Numbered from the stretch's first letter, positions 17,267 through 26,183 are shown. The stretch: DNA of 64,000 bases from an uncultured Allofournierella sp. (GCA_944382705.1 CALWNE010000046.1:25250-89249), one strand, 5' to 3'. A program made the numbers and translations. Notes: generated by a model not told the origin, from the letters alone.

Positions 17267-18469
17267 ATGCCAAAAGTATCGGTTGTATTGCCTTGCTATA
17301 ATGTGGAGCAGTATCTGCGGGAATGTCTGGACAGTGCCATTGCACAGACCCTGGAGGACATTGAGATTATCTGCGTAAACGATGGTTCCACCGACGGTTC
17401 TCTGGCCATTATGAATGAATATGCCCAGAAGGATAGCCGAGTGAAGGTAATCGACAAGAAAAATGCGGGCTACGGTGACAGCATGAACCGGGGTATGGAC
17501 CTGGCCACCGGAGAATACATTGCAATTTTGGAAACGGACGATTTCATCAAACCCAATATGTACGAGGTACTGTACGGCCTGGCAAAAAAGAACGACCTGG
17601 ATGTAATCAAGTCGGATTATGAAATTTTTGTAGGCGAGGGAAATGATCGTACCTACACCTATATGCAGACCTGCAAAAAGAAAAACCAGTACTATAAGGT
17701 GTTTAAGCCCGAGGATGACCTGGATGTTTTTAATGCCCGCATGAACACCTGGACGGGCCTGTACAAGCGCAGCTTTTTGCAGCAGCACCACATCCGCCAC
17801 AACGAAACACCCGGTGCTTCTTACCAAGACAACGGATTCTGGTTTCAGACCTTCTTATGGGCTGACCGGGTAATGTTTGTGGACCGTGCATTCTATCAGC
17901 TGCGCAGAGATAACCCCAACTCGTCGGTGCATAACAGGGCTAAGGTGTTCTGCATCTTTGAAGAATACGCATTCATCGAGAAGATTCTGCGCAGCGACGC
18001 CCAGAAAGAGCAGAAGCTAATCAAGATTTTTCAGAAGAAAAAATTTGATAACTGCCTTTACCACTATGGCCGGGTGGGCGATGAATTCAAGATGGAATTT
18101 TTGCGCCGCATGAGCGATGAGTTCAAGGAAGCACGGGCACGGGGAGAGCTGGATGCCAGCCTGTTTTTTGGCAGCGGGTACCCCAATTTGTGCGACATTA
18201 TGGACCGAACCGAAGCGTTCTATCTCAACAGTGCCGCCCAAAACAAGGCCAAAACCCCTGAGCAGGAAATTGCACTGCTGCAAAGCAGATGCCGTGGCTT
18301 GCAGCAGGAGCTGAACCAAATCAAGGCTTCCCGTTCCTACAAAATTGGCCGAGCCATCACATTTTTGCCCCGTAAGCTGCGGGGCGGTGTGGACTGCCTG
18401 AAAGATAATGGGCTGCAGTACACCGTTCGACACGGGTGGGAAAAAATTTGCAATAAAATTTTTAGGTAA
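17267..18469 (+). CDS. family 2 glycosyltransferase
   Basis: 400 residues. The GT-A domain has VSVVLPCYNVEQYLREC, IICVNDGSTDGS, GYGDSMNRGMDLATGEYI and the metal site LETDDFI. After about residue 330 come a short coiled coil (EIALLQSRCRGLQQELNQI) and the tail GRAITFLPRKLRGGVDCLKDNGLQYTVR, of which VDCLKDNGLQYTVR is matched in the next gene. I chose ATG 17267 because GAGGAGC lies upstream; an in-frame TTG at 17234 lacks a site. It should add a sugar to the operon's polymer; donor unknown. Confidence 0.88.
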   Translation: MPKVSVVLPCYNVEQYLRECLDSAIAQTLEDIEIICVNDGSTDGSLAIMNEYAQKDSRVKVIDKKNAGYGDSMNRGMDLATGEYIAILETDDFIKPNMYEVLYGLAKKNDLDVIKSDYEIFVGEGNDRTYTYMQTCKKKNQYYKVFKPEDDLDVFNARMNTWTGLYKRSFLQQHHIRHNETPGASYQDNGFWFQTFLWADRVMFVDRAFYQLRRDNPNSSVHNRAKVFCIFEEYAFIEKILRSDAQKEQKLIKIFQKKKFDNCLYHYGRVGDEFKMEFLRRMSDEFKEARARGELDASLFFGSGYPNLCDIMDRTEAFYLNSAAQNKAKTPEQEIALLQSRCRGLQQELNQIKASRSYKIGRAITFLPRKLRGGVDCLKDNGLQYTVRHGWEKICNKIFR

Positions 18470-18495
18470 GCCAAGCCTACCAAAGGAGAAACTAT

Positions 18496-19614
18496 ATGTC
18501 AATCAAGGTGTCGGTCATTATTCCGGTATACAATGCAGCGGAATATCTGCGGGAATGCCTGGATGGTGTGCTGCGGCAAACCCTAAAGGAAATTGAAGTG
18601 ATTTGTGTAGACGATGGTTCCAGCGATGAAAGCTGGACCATCTTGCAGGCCTACCAAAACCAGGATGCCCGTGTGAAAGCAGTTCAGCAGGCAAACGCAG
18701 GGGCGGGTGCGGCCCGCAACCACGGAATGCAGTATGCAACAGGAGAATACCTTTCCTTTTTGGATGCGGATGATTTTTATGAGCCGGATATGCTAGAGAC
18801 GGCCTATCGGGCTGCCAAGCAGGCTGAGGCAGAAATTGTTGTGTTTGCTTGCGACCTTTACGAGCACAAAAGCCAAAAGTATCATGCGTATCCCTACTCC
18901 ATCCGGGAAAGCCTGCTGCCTGCGCAGCAGCCCTTTTCTGCACAGGATGTAAGCCGGGATGTATTTAAGCTGTTTGTGGGCTGGGCTTGGGACAAATTGT
19001 TTAAGGCAAGCTTTGTGCAGCAAAAAGGACTTCGCTTTCAGGAACAGCGCACCACCAACGATATGCTCTTTGTGTTTAGCGCAGTGGTAGCTGCACAGCG
19101 CATTGTGACGCTGCCGCAGGTGCTGGTGCATCACCGCAGAGATGCAGGCACCCTTTCTGTTACCAGAGAAAAGAGCTGGATGTGCTTTTACAATGCCCTG
19201 GTGGCACTGCGCCAGCAGCTGCGTGACTGGAATTTGTACCAGCGGTTTGAGCAGGATTTCATCAATTACAGCGTGCATTTTTCCTTGTGGAATTTGAATA
19301 CCCTGGCAGAGCCAACAAAAACCACGCTGCACAACAAACTGCGGGAAGAGTGGTTCCAGGAGCTGGGCATTACCGAGCACCCCATGGAATACTTTTATAA
19401 CCGCAAGGAATACCTGGATTACCGCAGAGTGTACGAACACCCTGTAGGATGGGAGCCCACCGCAGAAGAGCGCCGGGCCGAAGCCAAGCTTCAGGAATAT
19501 CCCCTGTGGAAGCGGGGTGTAATCTGCTTGAAAGAAAATGGGCTGAGCTACACCTTGCGGAACATTGCACAAAAGCTACGCAAAAAATTAAAACTCGGTA
19601 AAAAGAATGGCTGA
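18496..19614 (+). CDS. family 2 glycosyltransferase
   Basis: 372 residues. GT-A motifs: VSVIIPVYNAAEYLREC, VICVDDGSSDES, NAGAGAARNHGMQYATGEYL and the metal site FLDADDFYEPD near residue 94. The C-terminus (VICLKENGLSYTLRNIAQKL) resembles the tail of the preceding glycosyltransferase, then ends very basic. It starts 26 bases after that gene with a good AAAGGAG site. The stop overlaps the acyltransferase start by eight bases, so translation is coupled. Probable role: elongation of the operon's polymer; donor unknown. Confidence 0.88.
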   Translation: MSIKVSVIIPVYNAAEYLRECLDGVLRQTLKEIEVICVDDGSSDESWTILQAYQNQDARVKAVQQANAGAGAARNHGMQYATGEYLSFLDADDFYEPDMLETAYRAAKQAEAEIVVFACDLYEHKSQKYHAYPYSIRESLLPAQQPFSAQDVSRDVFKLFVGWAWDKLFKASFVQQKGLRFQEQRTTNDMLFVFSAVVAAQRIVTLPQVLVHHRRDAGTLSVTREKSWMCFYNALVALRQQLRDWNLYQRFEQDFINYSVHFSLWNLNTLAEPTKTTLHNKLREEWFQELGITEHPMEYFYNRKEYLDYRRVYEHPVGWEPTAEERRAEAKLQEYPLWKRGVICLKENGLSYTLRNIAQKLRKKLKLGKKNG

Positions 19615-20719
19615 AATCAAACCAAGAAATCAGGCGTTGGATGTACTGCGCATTGCGGCAACCGTTCTGGTGCCGCTGACCCATGTACTGAACAAAAACT
19701 ACACCGCTTCCGATGGTTCCATGCGGGAAGCGGTAGCTATGCTCAATAGCCTGTGTATTATTGCGGTACCCTGCTTTTTTATGATTACCGGGTATTTTAC
19801 CCACATAGGCCAGAGCTACATAAAAAAGCTGAAACGGACAGCGGTTTCCATCCTGCTGCCCACACTGCTGGCAGTGGTTGTATACCAGGCGCTTTGGGCC
19901 TGGGTAACAGGGACTGCAACCCTAAAAGAAAGCGTACTGGGTGCGGACTACAGGCAGATGTGGCGGGAGATAACGCTGTGGAACATCAAAAGTCTGCCTG
20001 GCTGCACGGTATTTTGGTACATTACCGATTATGTGCGGTTAATGCTGCTGTTCCCCGTAACGGCGCTTATGTGCACCGATACGCCCTCCGCCAAACGGGC
20101 CAGATGGGCTGTGATTGGGCTGGTGCTGGCATCGTACCTGCTGAAGGATGTGCAGCAGTTTGCAGCGTTTGAGGGCAAACTTTACGAGCCCTTTGATCGT
20201 GCGGTGGTATATTTCCTTATTGGATATGAACTGAAGACCATTCGGTGGAATAAAGTTTCCGGCAGGGCACTGTTGCTGCTGTCGGCAGTTAGCATTGGTG
20301 CGATGTATGTTTTAACCAAGCTGCTCTATTACTCTGCCGGAAGCTTTTCGGACTATTTCTTTCATTACACAACATCGGTGTGCGTAGTGGCGTCTGCAAG
20401 TGTATTTGCGCTAACACTGAAAGCAAACGATAAAGGACTATTTCAGCGCAAAAGCAGAATTCGGAATGTATTATCGGATGCTTCCTTTTATGTATATCTC
20501 GTTCATAACATTGTATTGCACGGGATGCTAAAGCGCACCTGGCTGGGCCGGCAAACCGCTTTTGGGTGGCTGCTGGTGCAATGGATTGTGGTGGTATGCC
20601 TGTCCTTTGCGATGGCCATTGCAATACGCCGCTTGCAGAAATGGCTTGGGAACATCCTGCGCCCGGCCAAACCCGATAAAGGAGAGAAGCAAAGGAATGT
20701 TTGCAAAACTGAATTATAA
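19607..20719 (+). CDS. acyltransferase family 3 membrane protein
   Basis: 370 residues, about ten membrane helices. The N-terminal RNQALDVLRIAATVLVPLTH carries the family's conserved arginine and histidine (the R/K-x10-H pattern). Family 3 acyltransferases, like WecH and OafA, move acetyl or other acyl groups across the membrane onto sugars. No SGNH partner domain is fused. Its place in the operon suggests O-acylation of the exported polymer. It overlaps the genes on both sides (8 and 23 bases), typical of coupled translation. Confidence 0.88.
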   Translation: MAEIKPRNQALDVLRIAATVLVPLTHVLNKNYTASDGSMREAVAMLNSLCIIAVPCFFMITGYFTHIGQSYIKKLKRTAVSILLPTLLAVVVYQALWAWVTGTATLKESVLGADYRQMWREITLWNIKSLPGCTVFWYITDYVRLMLLFPVTALMCTDTPSAKRARWAVIGLVLASYLLKDVQQFAAFEGKLYEPFDRAVVYFLIGYELKTIRWNKVSGRALLLLSAVSIGAMYVLTKLLYYSAGSFSDYFFHYTTSVCVVASASVFALTLKANDKGLFQRKSRIRNVLSDASFYVYLVHNIVLHGMLKRTWLGRQTAFGWLLVQWIVVVCLSFAMAIAIRRLQKWLGNILRPAKPDKGEKQRNVCKTEL

Positions 20720-21476
20720 AATTGAAAGCAATCGCTTTTTATTTGAAGAACTGGTAAAAAGAGATTTTAAGCAAAAATACAAGCGCACGGTACTGGGCAT
20801 GGCCTGGAGCGTTCTTTCTCCATTGCTTACCTTGTTGGTGATGAGCCTGGTCTTTACTCAGTTTTTTGGCCGCTCCATGGCTCATTACAGCATCTATCTG
20901 TTTTGTGGAAACCTGGTTTTTTCTTATTATCGGGAGTCCACTTCTGGCGGAATGACCGCTTTGATGAACAATGCTAAAATTTTTACCAAGGTAAATGTGC
21001 CCAAATATTTGTTTTTGCTTTCTAAAAATATTTCCTGCCTAATCAACTTTGGTCTCACATTGGTGATTTTTTTCGTGTTTGTGTGGTTGGATGGGGTGAA
21101 ATTTGGCTGGCATTTTTTGTCGCTGATTTATCCCATCTGCTGCCTGGTGTTGTTTAACATTGGCATGGGATTGGTTTTATCTGCAATGTTTGTGTTCTTT
21201 CGGGATGTAACCTATCTTTACGATGTTTTCACCATGCTGCTGATGTATATGTCTGCTATTTTTTACACAGTAGATGCCTATTCTCCTGCGGTGCAAAAGC
21301 TGTTTTGCCTCAATCCTGTTTACTGTTACATCCGGTATTTTCGGACGGTTGTTTTGGAAGGACATCTGCCATCTGTCTGGTTCCATCTGCTGTGCACATT
21401 CTACGCAGTGCTGATGCTCATTGTTGGCGGGTTCATTTACAAGAAAAACAATCATAAATTCCTTTATTATGTGTAA
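20697..21476 (+). CDS. ABC-2 type polysaccharide exporter permease (Wzm/TagG-like)
   Basis: 259 residues. The N-terminal KLNYKIESNRFLFEELVKRDFKQ... region carries ELVKRDFKQKYKRTVLGMAW, the typical start of Wzm/TagG permeases, followed by six membrane segments and the C-terminal LNPVYCYIRYFR loop. It should export a lipid-linked polysaccharide together with the ATPase next door. Start 20697 is supported by two purine-rich sites and by homology; it lies inside the end of the acyltransferase gene. The ABC-dependent pathway means the chain is completed in the cytoplasm before export. Confidence 0.93.
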   Translation: MFAKLNYKIESNRFLFEELVKRDFKQKYKRTVLGMAWSVLSPLLTLLVMSLVFTQFFGRSMAHYSIYLFCGNLVFSYYRESTSGGMTALMNNAKIFTKVNVPKYLFLLSKNISCLINFGLTLVIFFVFVWLDGVKFGWHFLSLIYPICCLVLFNIGMGLVLSAMFVFFRDVTYLYDVFTMLLMYMSAIFYTVDAYSPAVQKLFCLNPVYCYIRYFRTVVLEGHLPSVWFHLLCTFYAVLMLIVGGFIYKKNNHKFLYYV

Positions 21477-21490
21477 AGGGGAGGAGCACC

Positions 21491-22426
21491 ATGATTACAG
21501 TACAGGCAAATGGTGTATCCATTCGGTACATCACAGGCGATTTTAAGGACATTGGATTAAAAGAATATGTAATGCGCCGCATTAAAGGTGACTACCATGT
21601 AAATGAATTTTGGGCCGATAAGGACATTACCTTTACATTGGAGCAGGGGGATATGCTGGGCATCATTGGTTCCAACGGTGCCGGTAAATCCACCTTACTG
21701 AAGGCGATTTCCGGCATTATGGTGCCCACCAAAGGCAGCATGAAAATCAATGGCAGCATTGCGGCGCTGCTGGAGCTTGCCAGCGGATTTGACAGTGAGC
21801 TAACCGTGCGGGAAAATACCTACCTGCGTGGTGCCATGCTGGGGTATACCCGTGCGTTTATGGATGAAAAGTACGAGGAAATCATTGAATTTGCAGAATT
21901 GAAGGATTTCCAGGAGCGGCCCTTTAAGCATCTTTCCAGTGGTATGAAAAGCCGTCTTGCTTTTTCCATTGCCTGCTTGGTCAGCCCGGATATTCTCATT
22001 TTGGATGAGGTTCTCAGCGTGGGCGATGGTGCATTCCGCAAAAAAAGCGGCGACAAGATGAAGGAAATCCTTGGCAGCGGCGTAACGGGCATTCTGGTTT
22101 CCCATTCGCTGGAGCAGGTTCGGGAGATGTGCAATAAGATTTTGTGGTTGGACCATGGCCGGCAGGTTGCCTTTACCGACAATGTAACGCTGTATTGCGA
22201 TGCTTACGAGGAGTTTTTGGCCACAAAAAAACTGCCCAAGAATGAGCAGGACATTAAAAAATTGGCTCAGGACTGGCAGGCCCGCAAGAAAGCAGAGCGT
22301 GAAAAAGCAGAACAGAGCGAAGCCCAAAGGCTCCAAGCAATATTGGAAAAGGGAGAGGAATCCTCTGCAGTTCAGGCAGCATTGGCCATTATCAAAAATA
22401 AACGGCCAGAACTTTTGAAAGAGTAA
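21491..22426 (+). CDS. ABC polysaccharide exporter ATPase (Wzt/TagH-like)
   Basis: 311 residues. Walker A is GSNGAGKSTLL (about 60-70), the signature LSSGMKSRLAFS, Walker B ILILDEVLSVGDG and the switch histidine in VSHSLEQ. After the nucleotide-binding domain comes only a charged helical tail (KKAEREKAEQSEAQRLQ and on), not the beta-sandwich carbohydrate-binding domain of Wzt from Gram-negatives that recognises the chain end. It is closer to TagH or to Wzt forms without end recognition. It is the last gene of the operon; a terminator follows after about 25 bases. Confidence 0.93.
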   Translation: MITVQANGVSIRYITGDFKDIGLKEYVMRRIKGDYHVNEFWADKDITFTLEQGDMLGIIGSNGAGKSTLLKAISGIMVPTKGSMKINGSIAALLELASGFDSELTVRENTYLRGAMLGYTRAFMDEKYEEIIEFAELKDFQERPFKHLSSGMKSRLAFSIACLVSPDILILDEVLSVGDGAFRKKSGDKMKEILGSGVTGILVSHSLEQVREMCNKILWLDHGRQVAFTDNVTLYCDAYEEFLATKKLPKNEQDIKKLAQDWQARKKAEREKAEQSEAQRLQAILEKGEESSAVQAALAIIKNKRPELLKE

Positions 22427-22451
22427 CAAAACATTCCGTTCCATAGCAAAC

Positions 22452-22494
22452 AAACGAGCCGGCACAGGGTATTTTGGTGCCGGTTTGTTTTTTT
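22452..22494 (+). terminator. terminator of the glf operon
   Basis: A GCCGGCAC/GTGCCGGT core extended by AAAC/GTTT, followed by seven or more Ts. It ends the 11-kb polysaccharide operon. Confidence 0.8.
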
Positions 22495-22528
22495 ATGGGG
22501 CACCATCCAGATTTAAGAGGGGAATTTT

Positions 22529-23254
22529 ATGATTTTTTATTTTTCGGGTACGGGAAATTCTCGCTGGGCTGCACAGCAGCTGGCCCATGCAACGGGAGAT
22601 AGAATCCATTGCATTACACAAAAGCCCCTTCCGGATTTGCAGAACGAACGGCAGATTGGCTTGGTGTTCCCGATTTATGCCTGGGGTGCGCCTGAGGCGG
22701 TAAGGCAATTTGCCGGGCAGTTGCCCGCCAGCAACGCTTTTCGGTTTGCGGTGGCAACCTGTGGTGCAGATGCAGGATACGCCTTAAAGAAGCTGGCAAG
22801 CGTCTACCATCAACAGAGCAGTTACAGCCTGGTAATGCCCAGCAATTATATTTTGGGGGAGGATGTGGAGGAAAAAGCATCCGTGCAGCACAAGTTGCAG
22901 GCTGCCCGCCAGCAGATACAGCAGATGGCAATGGAAGTAAGCAAGCAAATGCCGGTATACCAGGTGGAGGAAGGTTTTTGTCCCTGGCTGAAATCCACGG
23001 TGGTGAACTGGGGGTTTCAAAAATTTGGGCGCAGCACTGCCTCCTTTTATGCGACTGATTGCTGCATTGGCTGCGGTATGTGTGCTGCAAACTGCCCTGC
23101 AAAAACTATCTCTTTGCAGGAGGGCAAGCCTTGTTGGGGCAAAGAATGTTGGCAGTGTTTGCGCTGTATCAATTACTGCCCCCGGCAGGCCATTCAGTAT
23201 GGAGAAAAAACCAAAAAACGGGGCCGCTACACCCTGGAACAATACCAGCAGTGA
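22529..23254 (+). CDS. EFR1-family flavodoxin/ferredoxin protein
   Basis: 241 residues. The N-terminal flavodoxin-like half starts IFYFSGTGNSRWAA (FMN phosphate loop) and has FPIYAWGAP; the C-terminal half carries two [4Fe-4S] motifs, CIGCGMCAANCP near residue 178 and CWQCLRCINYCP near residue 210. EFR1 proteins are common in gut Clostridia and are presumed electron carriers or flavin/ferredoxin oxidoreductases; the partners are unknown. It has a GAGGGG site and follows the operon terminator, so it is probably separately transcribed, though no convincing promoter fits the short gap. Confidence 0.9.
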   Translation: MIFYFSGTGNSRWAAQQLAHATGDRIHCITQKPLPDLQNERQIGLVFPIYAWGAPEAVRQFAGQLPASNAFRFAVATCGADAGYALKKLASVYHQQSSYSLVMPSNYILGEDVEEKASVQHKLQAARQQIQQMAMEVSKQMPVYQVEEGFCPWLKSTVVNWGFQKFGRSTASFYATDCCIGCGMCAANCPAKTISLQEGKPCWGKECWQCLRCINYCPRQAIQYGEKTKKRGRYTLEQYQQ

Positions 23255-23383
23255 AAACTGCTTTTGGTAAGAGTTGAGGGTACAGACCTGGCTGACAGGC
23301 AGCGCTGTAATCCGCTGCACAGCGTTCCCAGTAAAGGGGATGGATGTGGAGTACCACTAGAATCGAACGCATTAAGAAACAAT

Positions 23384-23426
23384 GAAAGGGCTTGTTGTCT
23401 GCAATTCACAGACAACAAGCCCTTTC
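23384..23426. terminator. perfect hairpin between EFR1 and the 68-residue protein
   Basis: A perfect 18-bp stem (23384-23401 with 23409-23426) with a 7-base loop. Neither side has a strong T-tract; the minus strand reads CATTGTTTCTT after it. It lies between convergent genes and may terminate both. Confidence 0.5.
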
Positions 23427-23519
23427 GGCTGCTTAAACAATCTCCACCTTAAAATAGTGTTTAATTTTGCGGGCAGCGCAGAACGGGATTGATGTGATGT
23501 TTTTTTGATGAAACCGCAG

Positions 23520-23726
23520 TTATTTACCCGCCAAAAGAAGCTGCTGTTCGATGAGCTGGCTGGCAAGGGTAAAAGCCTGAATGCGCCGCTGGGCCAGCGT
23601 AATTTGGGATTTGCAACGGCTGGGCTGCTCCTTGCTTTGCAGGGTGTGCAGGGTTTGATGCAGTTTGTGTATGGTGGAGTCGACTTGGCGTTTGGCTTCG
23701 GTGAGTTCCTGTTGTGTGTAGTTCAT
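23520..23726 (-). CDS. conserved small hypothetical protein
   Basis: 68 residues, highly helical and charged (ELTEAKRQVDSTIHKLHQTL, SQITLAQRRIQAFTLASQLI). It resembles short helical proteins I associate with Clostridia genomes (unchecked), but I know no function. No signal peptide or membrane helix. The start is set by AGGAG eight bases upstream of ATG 23726; a longer in-frame version upstream is not supported. An extended -10 (TGCTATACT) lies about 105 bases upstream on the minus strand. Confidence 0.7.
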   Translation of the reverse strand: MNYTQQELTEAKRQVDSTIHKLHQTLHTLQSKEQPSRCKSQITLAQRRIQAFTLASQLIEQQLLLAGK

Positions 23727-23942
23727 GCAGTGGTTCTCCTGAATAGCGTGAAAGAAGTTTAAAGGCGGGAAAGCAGACAGCAGAACCATGGGCGGCAAAA
23801 CTGACTGTTTACCCGCAACAGCAGAGAACAGTATAGCATAAGCGGGGAGGATAATCCATCCTCGACACAATGCGGCGGCGGTTTTTTAAAAGATATGCTA
23901 CACTATTGTGCAGTGAAAACCACGAAAGGAGTGAGCTGCCGG

Positions 23943-25031
23943 ATGGCAGATTTGCTGGATTATCTGCGCTGGCGGGGAGATTTAACCTTACAGCAGGACC
24001 CCTTTGGCGAGGTAGATGCCTTGGTCTTGGCGCGGATTTCGTACCTGCCCTTTAAACGGGTGTTTGCCCGCTGTACCCAGCCGCCCGTCTCTTTAAAAAA
24101 GGCGGTAGCCCGGCTTAAAGCAGCGCACCGCCAAAGCCCATGCCTCAGCCGCGAGGATGAGCGGTTGGTGGAACTGCTGGGCCAAAGCCCTCGGTTTTAC
24201 ACCATGGGGATTGGGTGCCATGTGGACATACTGAGAGAAAAACAGCAGATGCAGTTTTCTGCCAGTACCTTTTGGCTGGGAGATGGGCGGCTGTATATCG
24301 CCTTTCGAGGAACAGATGACACCTTGATTGGCTGGAAGGAAAATTTCAACATGACCTTTATCTGCCCGGTGCCTTCCCAGAAAGCGGCGGTGCGGTATCT
24401 GCACTGGGTAGCAGAGCGCACCAGGGAGCCGCTTTTGCTGGGCGGGCACTCAAAAGGCGGAAACCTGGCCATGTTTGCAGCTTCTTTTTGCAGTCAATCC
24501 ATCTGCCGCCGCATTCAGATAATACACAATTTTGATGGGCCTGGGTTTGATTGCACCATTCTGGAAAGGGAGGGGTATAAACAGATGTGCGGGCGGATGC
24601 AGACCTATCTGCCCCAGGCTTCGGTGGTGGGGCTGATGTTCCAGCATGGGGAGCCGTACAGGGTAGTGCAGAGCAGCCAAACCACAGAATACTTGCAGCA
24701 CGACATTGGTTCCTGGATGGTGGATCGAAACCGATTTTGTTACAAAAATGAGCTGAGCAACGGCAGCAGACTGGTAGACCGAACCCTGAAAGGCTGGCTG
24801 GAGGAGATGGACACCCGCCAGCGTCAGTTGTTTGTGGATACCATTTACCAGGTGCTTGCCCAAAGTAAGCTGCAACGATTTTTGGCACCAGAGCAGGATT
24901 GGGGCCTGGTTATAAAAAATCTGGTTTGCACCATAGGTAAATTGGATGGGGAAACCCGAAAGGCGGTATCCCGCTGTGGAGTGCTGCTGGTAAAGAACAT
25001 CCATAAAAACATAGGGCTTTTTGGGCCTTGA
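23943..25031 (+). CDS. DUF2974 (Mbeg1-like) alpha/beta-hydrolase
   Basis: 362 residues. The DUF2974 signature is clear: DLLDYLRWRGDLTL at the N-terminus, LYIAFRGTDDTLIGWKENF near residue 118, the nucleophile elbow GGHSKGGNLA near residue 165 (serine 168 region), and HNFDGPGF. These are predicted cytoplasmic lipases or esterases of unknown substrate, frequent in gut Firmicutes. Start ATG 23943 lies 11 bases after AAAGGAG; a GTG at 23931 is an alternative. An extended -10 (TGCTACACT) is seen about 40 bases upstream. The C-terminal 100 residues are helical and cysteine-poor. Confidence 0.87.
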   Translation: MADLLDYLRWRGDLTLQQDPFGEVDALVLARISYLPFKRVFARCTQPPVSLKKAVARLKAAHRQSPCLSREDERLVELLGQSPRFYTMGIGCHVDILREKQQMQFSASTFWLGDGRLYIAFRGTDDTLIGWKENFNMTFICPVPSQKAAVRYLHWVAERTREPLLLGGHSKGGNLAMFAASFCSQSICRRIQIIHNFDGPGFDCTILEREGYKQMCGRMQTYLPQASVVGLMFQHGEPYRVVQSSQTTEYLQHDIGSWMVDRNRFCYKNELSNGSRLVDRTLKGWLEEMDTRQRQLFVDTIYQVLAQSKLQRFLAPEQDWGLVIKNLVCTIGKLDGETRKAVSRCGVLLVKNIHKNIGLFGP

Positions 25032-25114
25032 GTGCGGGTTATCCCTTGGCTTAAAAAGTGCGTGCCGAAGCCGGGGAAAGCCAGGAGATTGTAAACGATG
25101 AAAGCTTAGAATGG

Positions 25115-25143
25115 TTGCCCTTTGCCTGAATTCATGATACACT
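25115..25143 (+). promoter_or_regulatory. birA promoter
   Basis: TTGCCC (25115-25120), 17 bases, TACACT (25138-25143), about 28 bases before the birA start. Confidence 0.5.
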
Positions 25144-25171
25144 AGAAGCAAACTACAGGGAGGGCGTGACT

Positions 25172-26152
25172 ATGTCAACCAAAGAACGGCTGCTGAATTT
25201 GCTGGAGCAGCACAGGGGCAGTTATTGTTCGGGCCAGCAGATTGCCCAGGAACTGGGTATCTCCCGTGCAGCGGTGTGGAAAGCCGTGAAAGCCTTGGAA
25301 CAGCAGGGCTATGCCATTGATGCAGTATCCAACAGGGGGTATTGCCTGGCCCAGTGGACCGATGTGCTCTCTGCCCAGGGGATTCGTCGGCATCTGCCTG
25401 CTGAGTTGGAAGGGCTTGAGGTGCTGGTGGAACATACAGTGGATTCCACCAACAGCCAGCTGCGCCGTCAGGCCAACGAGGGTGCGCCGGAGGGCCGGGT
25501 GCTGGTGGCCAGCCAGCAAACCCAAGGCAGGGGCCGACTGGGCCGAAATTTCTTTTCCCCCAAGGATACAGGGATTTACATGAGTATTCTGCTGCGGCCC
25601 CAAGGATGGGATGCACAGCGGGCAGGCAGCCTTACCACCATGGCAGCAGTGGCGGTATGCCGGGCTATCCGCCAGGTGAGCGGACGACAGGCGCAAATCA
25701 AATGGGTGAATGATGTTTATCTAGAAGGCAAAAAGGTGTGCGGTATTCTTACCGAGGGCGGGATAAACCTGGAAAATGGTCAGCTGGACTATGCCGTGCT
25801 GGGAGTTGGCATTAATGCCTACGCCCCCCCAGAAGGTTTTCCGCAGGAATTGCAGTCTTTGGCAGGGGCGGTATTTACCCAAACAGAAAGCGATGGAAAA
25901 AACCGTTTGGCAGCAGCTTTTTTGCAGGAGTTTTACAGCCTGTATCAGCATGGTGACCCCCAGGCCCATGTGGAGGAATACCGGACAAACAGCCTGGTAA
26001 TTGGCCGAAAGGTGAATCTGGTACAGCCCGGCGGCAGCCGTTTGGCCAAGGTGCTGGATATTGATGAGGAGTGCAGGCTGGTGGTGGAGTACCCGGATGG
26101 AACCCATGAGCGGGTGAGTACCGGAGAAATCAGTTTGCGTTTGGCAGATTGA
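25172..26152 (+). CDS. birA: bifunctional biotin-protein ligase and repressor
   Basis: 326 residues. An N-terminal winged helix (CSGQQIAQELGISRAAVWKA) is joined to a biotin ligase domain: DSTNSQLRR, the biotinyl-AMP loop QTQGRGRLGRNFFSP, IKWVNDVYLEGKKVCGILTE, GVGINAY, and a C-terminal SH3-like domain (LVIGRKVNLV to VSTGEISLRL). It attaches biotin to carboxylases and represses biotin genes or transporters. ATG 25172 is chosen over GTG 25166 because GGGAGGG is seven bases upstream. Monocistronic, with its own promoter and terminator. No biotin synthesis gene is nearby. Confidence 0.95.
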   Translation: MSTKERLLNLLEQHRGSYCSGQQIAQELGISRAAVWKAVKALEQQGYAIDAVSNRGYCLAQWTDVLSAQGIRRHLPAELEGLEVLVEHTVDSTNSQLRRQANEGAPEGRVLVASQQTQGRGRLGRNFFSPKDTGIYMSILLRPQGWDAQRAGSLTTMAAVAVCRAIRQVSGRQAQIKWVNDVYLEGKKVCGILTEGGINLENGQLDYAVLGVGINAYAPPEGFPQELQSLAGAVFTQTESDGKNRLAAAFLQEFYSLYQHGDPQAHVEEYRTNSLVIGRKVNLVQPGGSRLAKVLDIDEECRLVVEYPDGTHERVSTGEISLRLAD

Positions 26153-26183
26153 CTGGCACAGAAGGCATTTAACTAACAGACAG

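Noticed and set aside
23341..23368. A tRNA-like 3' end on the minus strand (TTCGATTCTAGTGG and a TCCA end)
   Set aside because: The T-stem does not pair and no acceptor or anticodon arm precedes it; the region upstream is a long unrelated hairpin.
24096..24112. GGCGGTAGC, like the JUMPstart/ops core
   Set aside because: It lies inside the DUF2974 coding region and not upstream of a polysaccharide operon.
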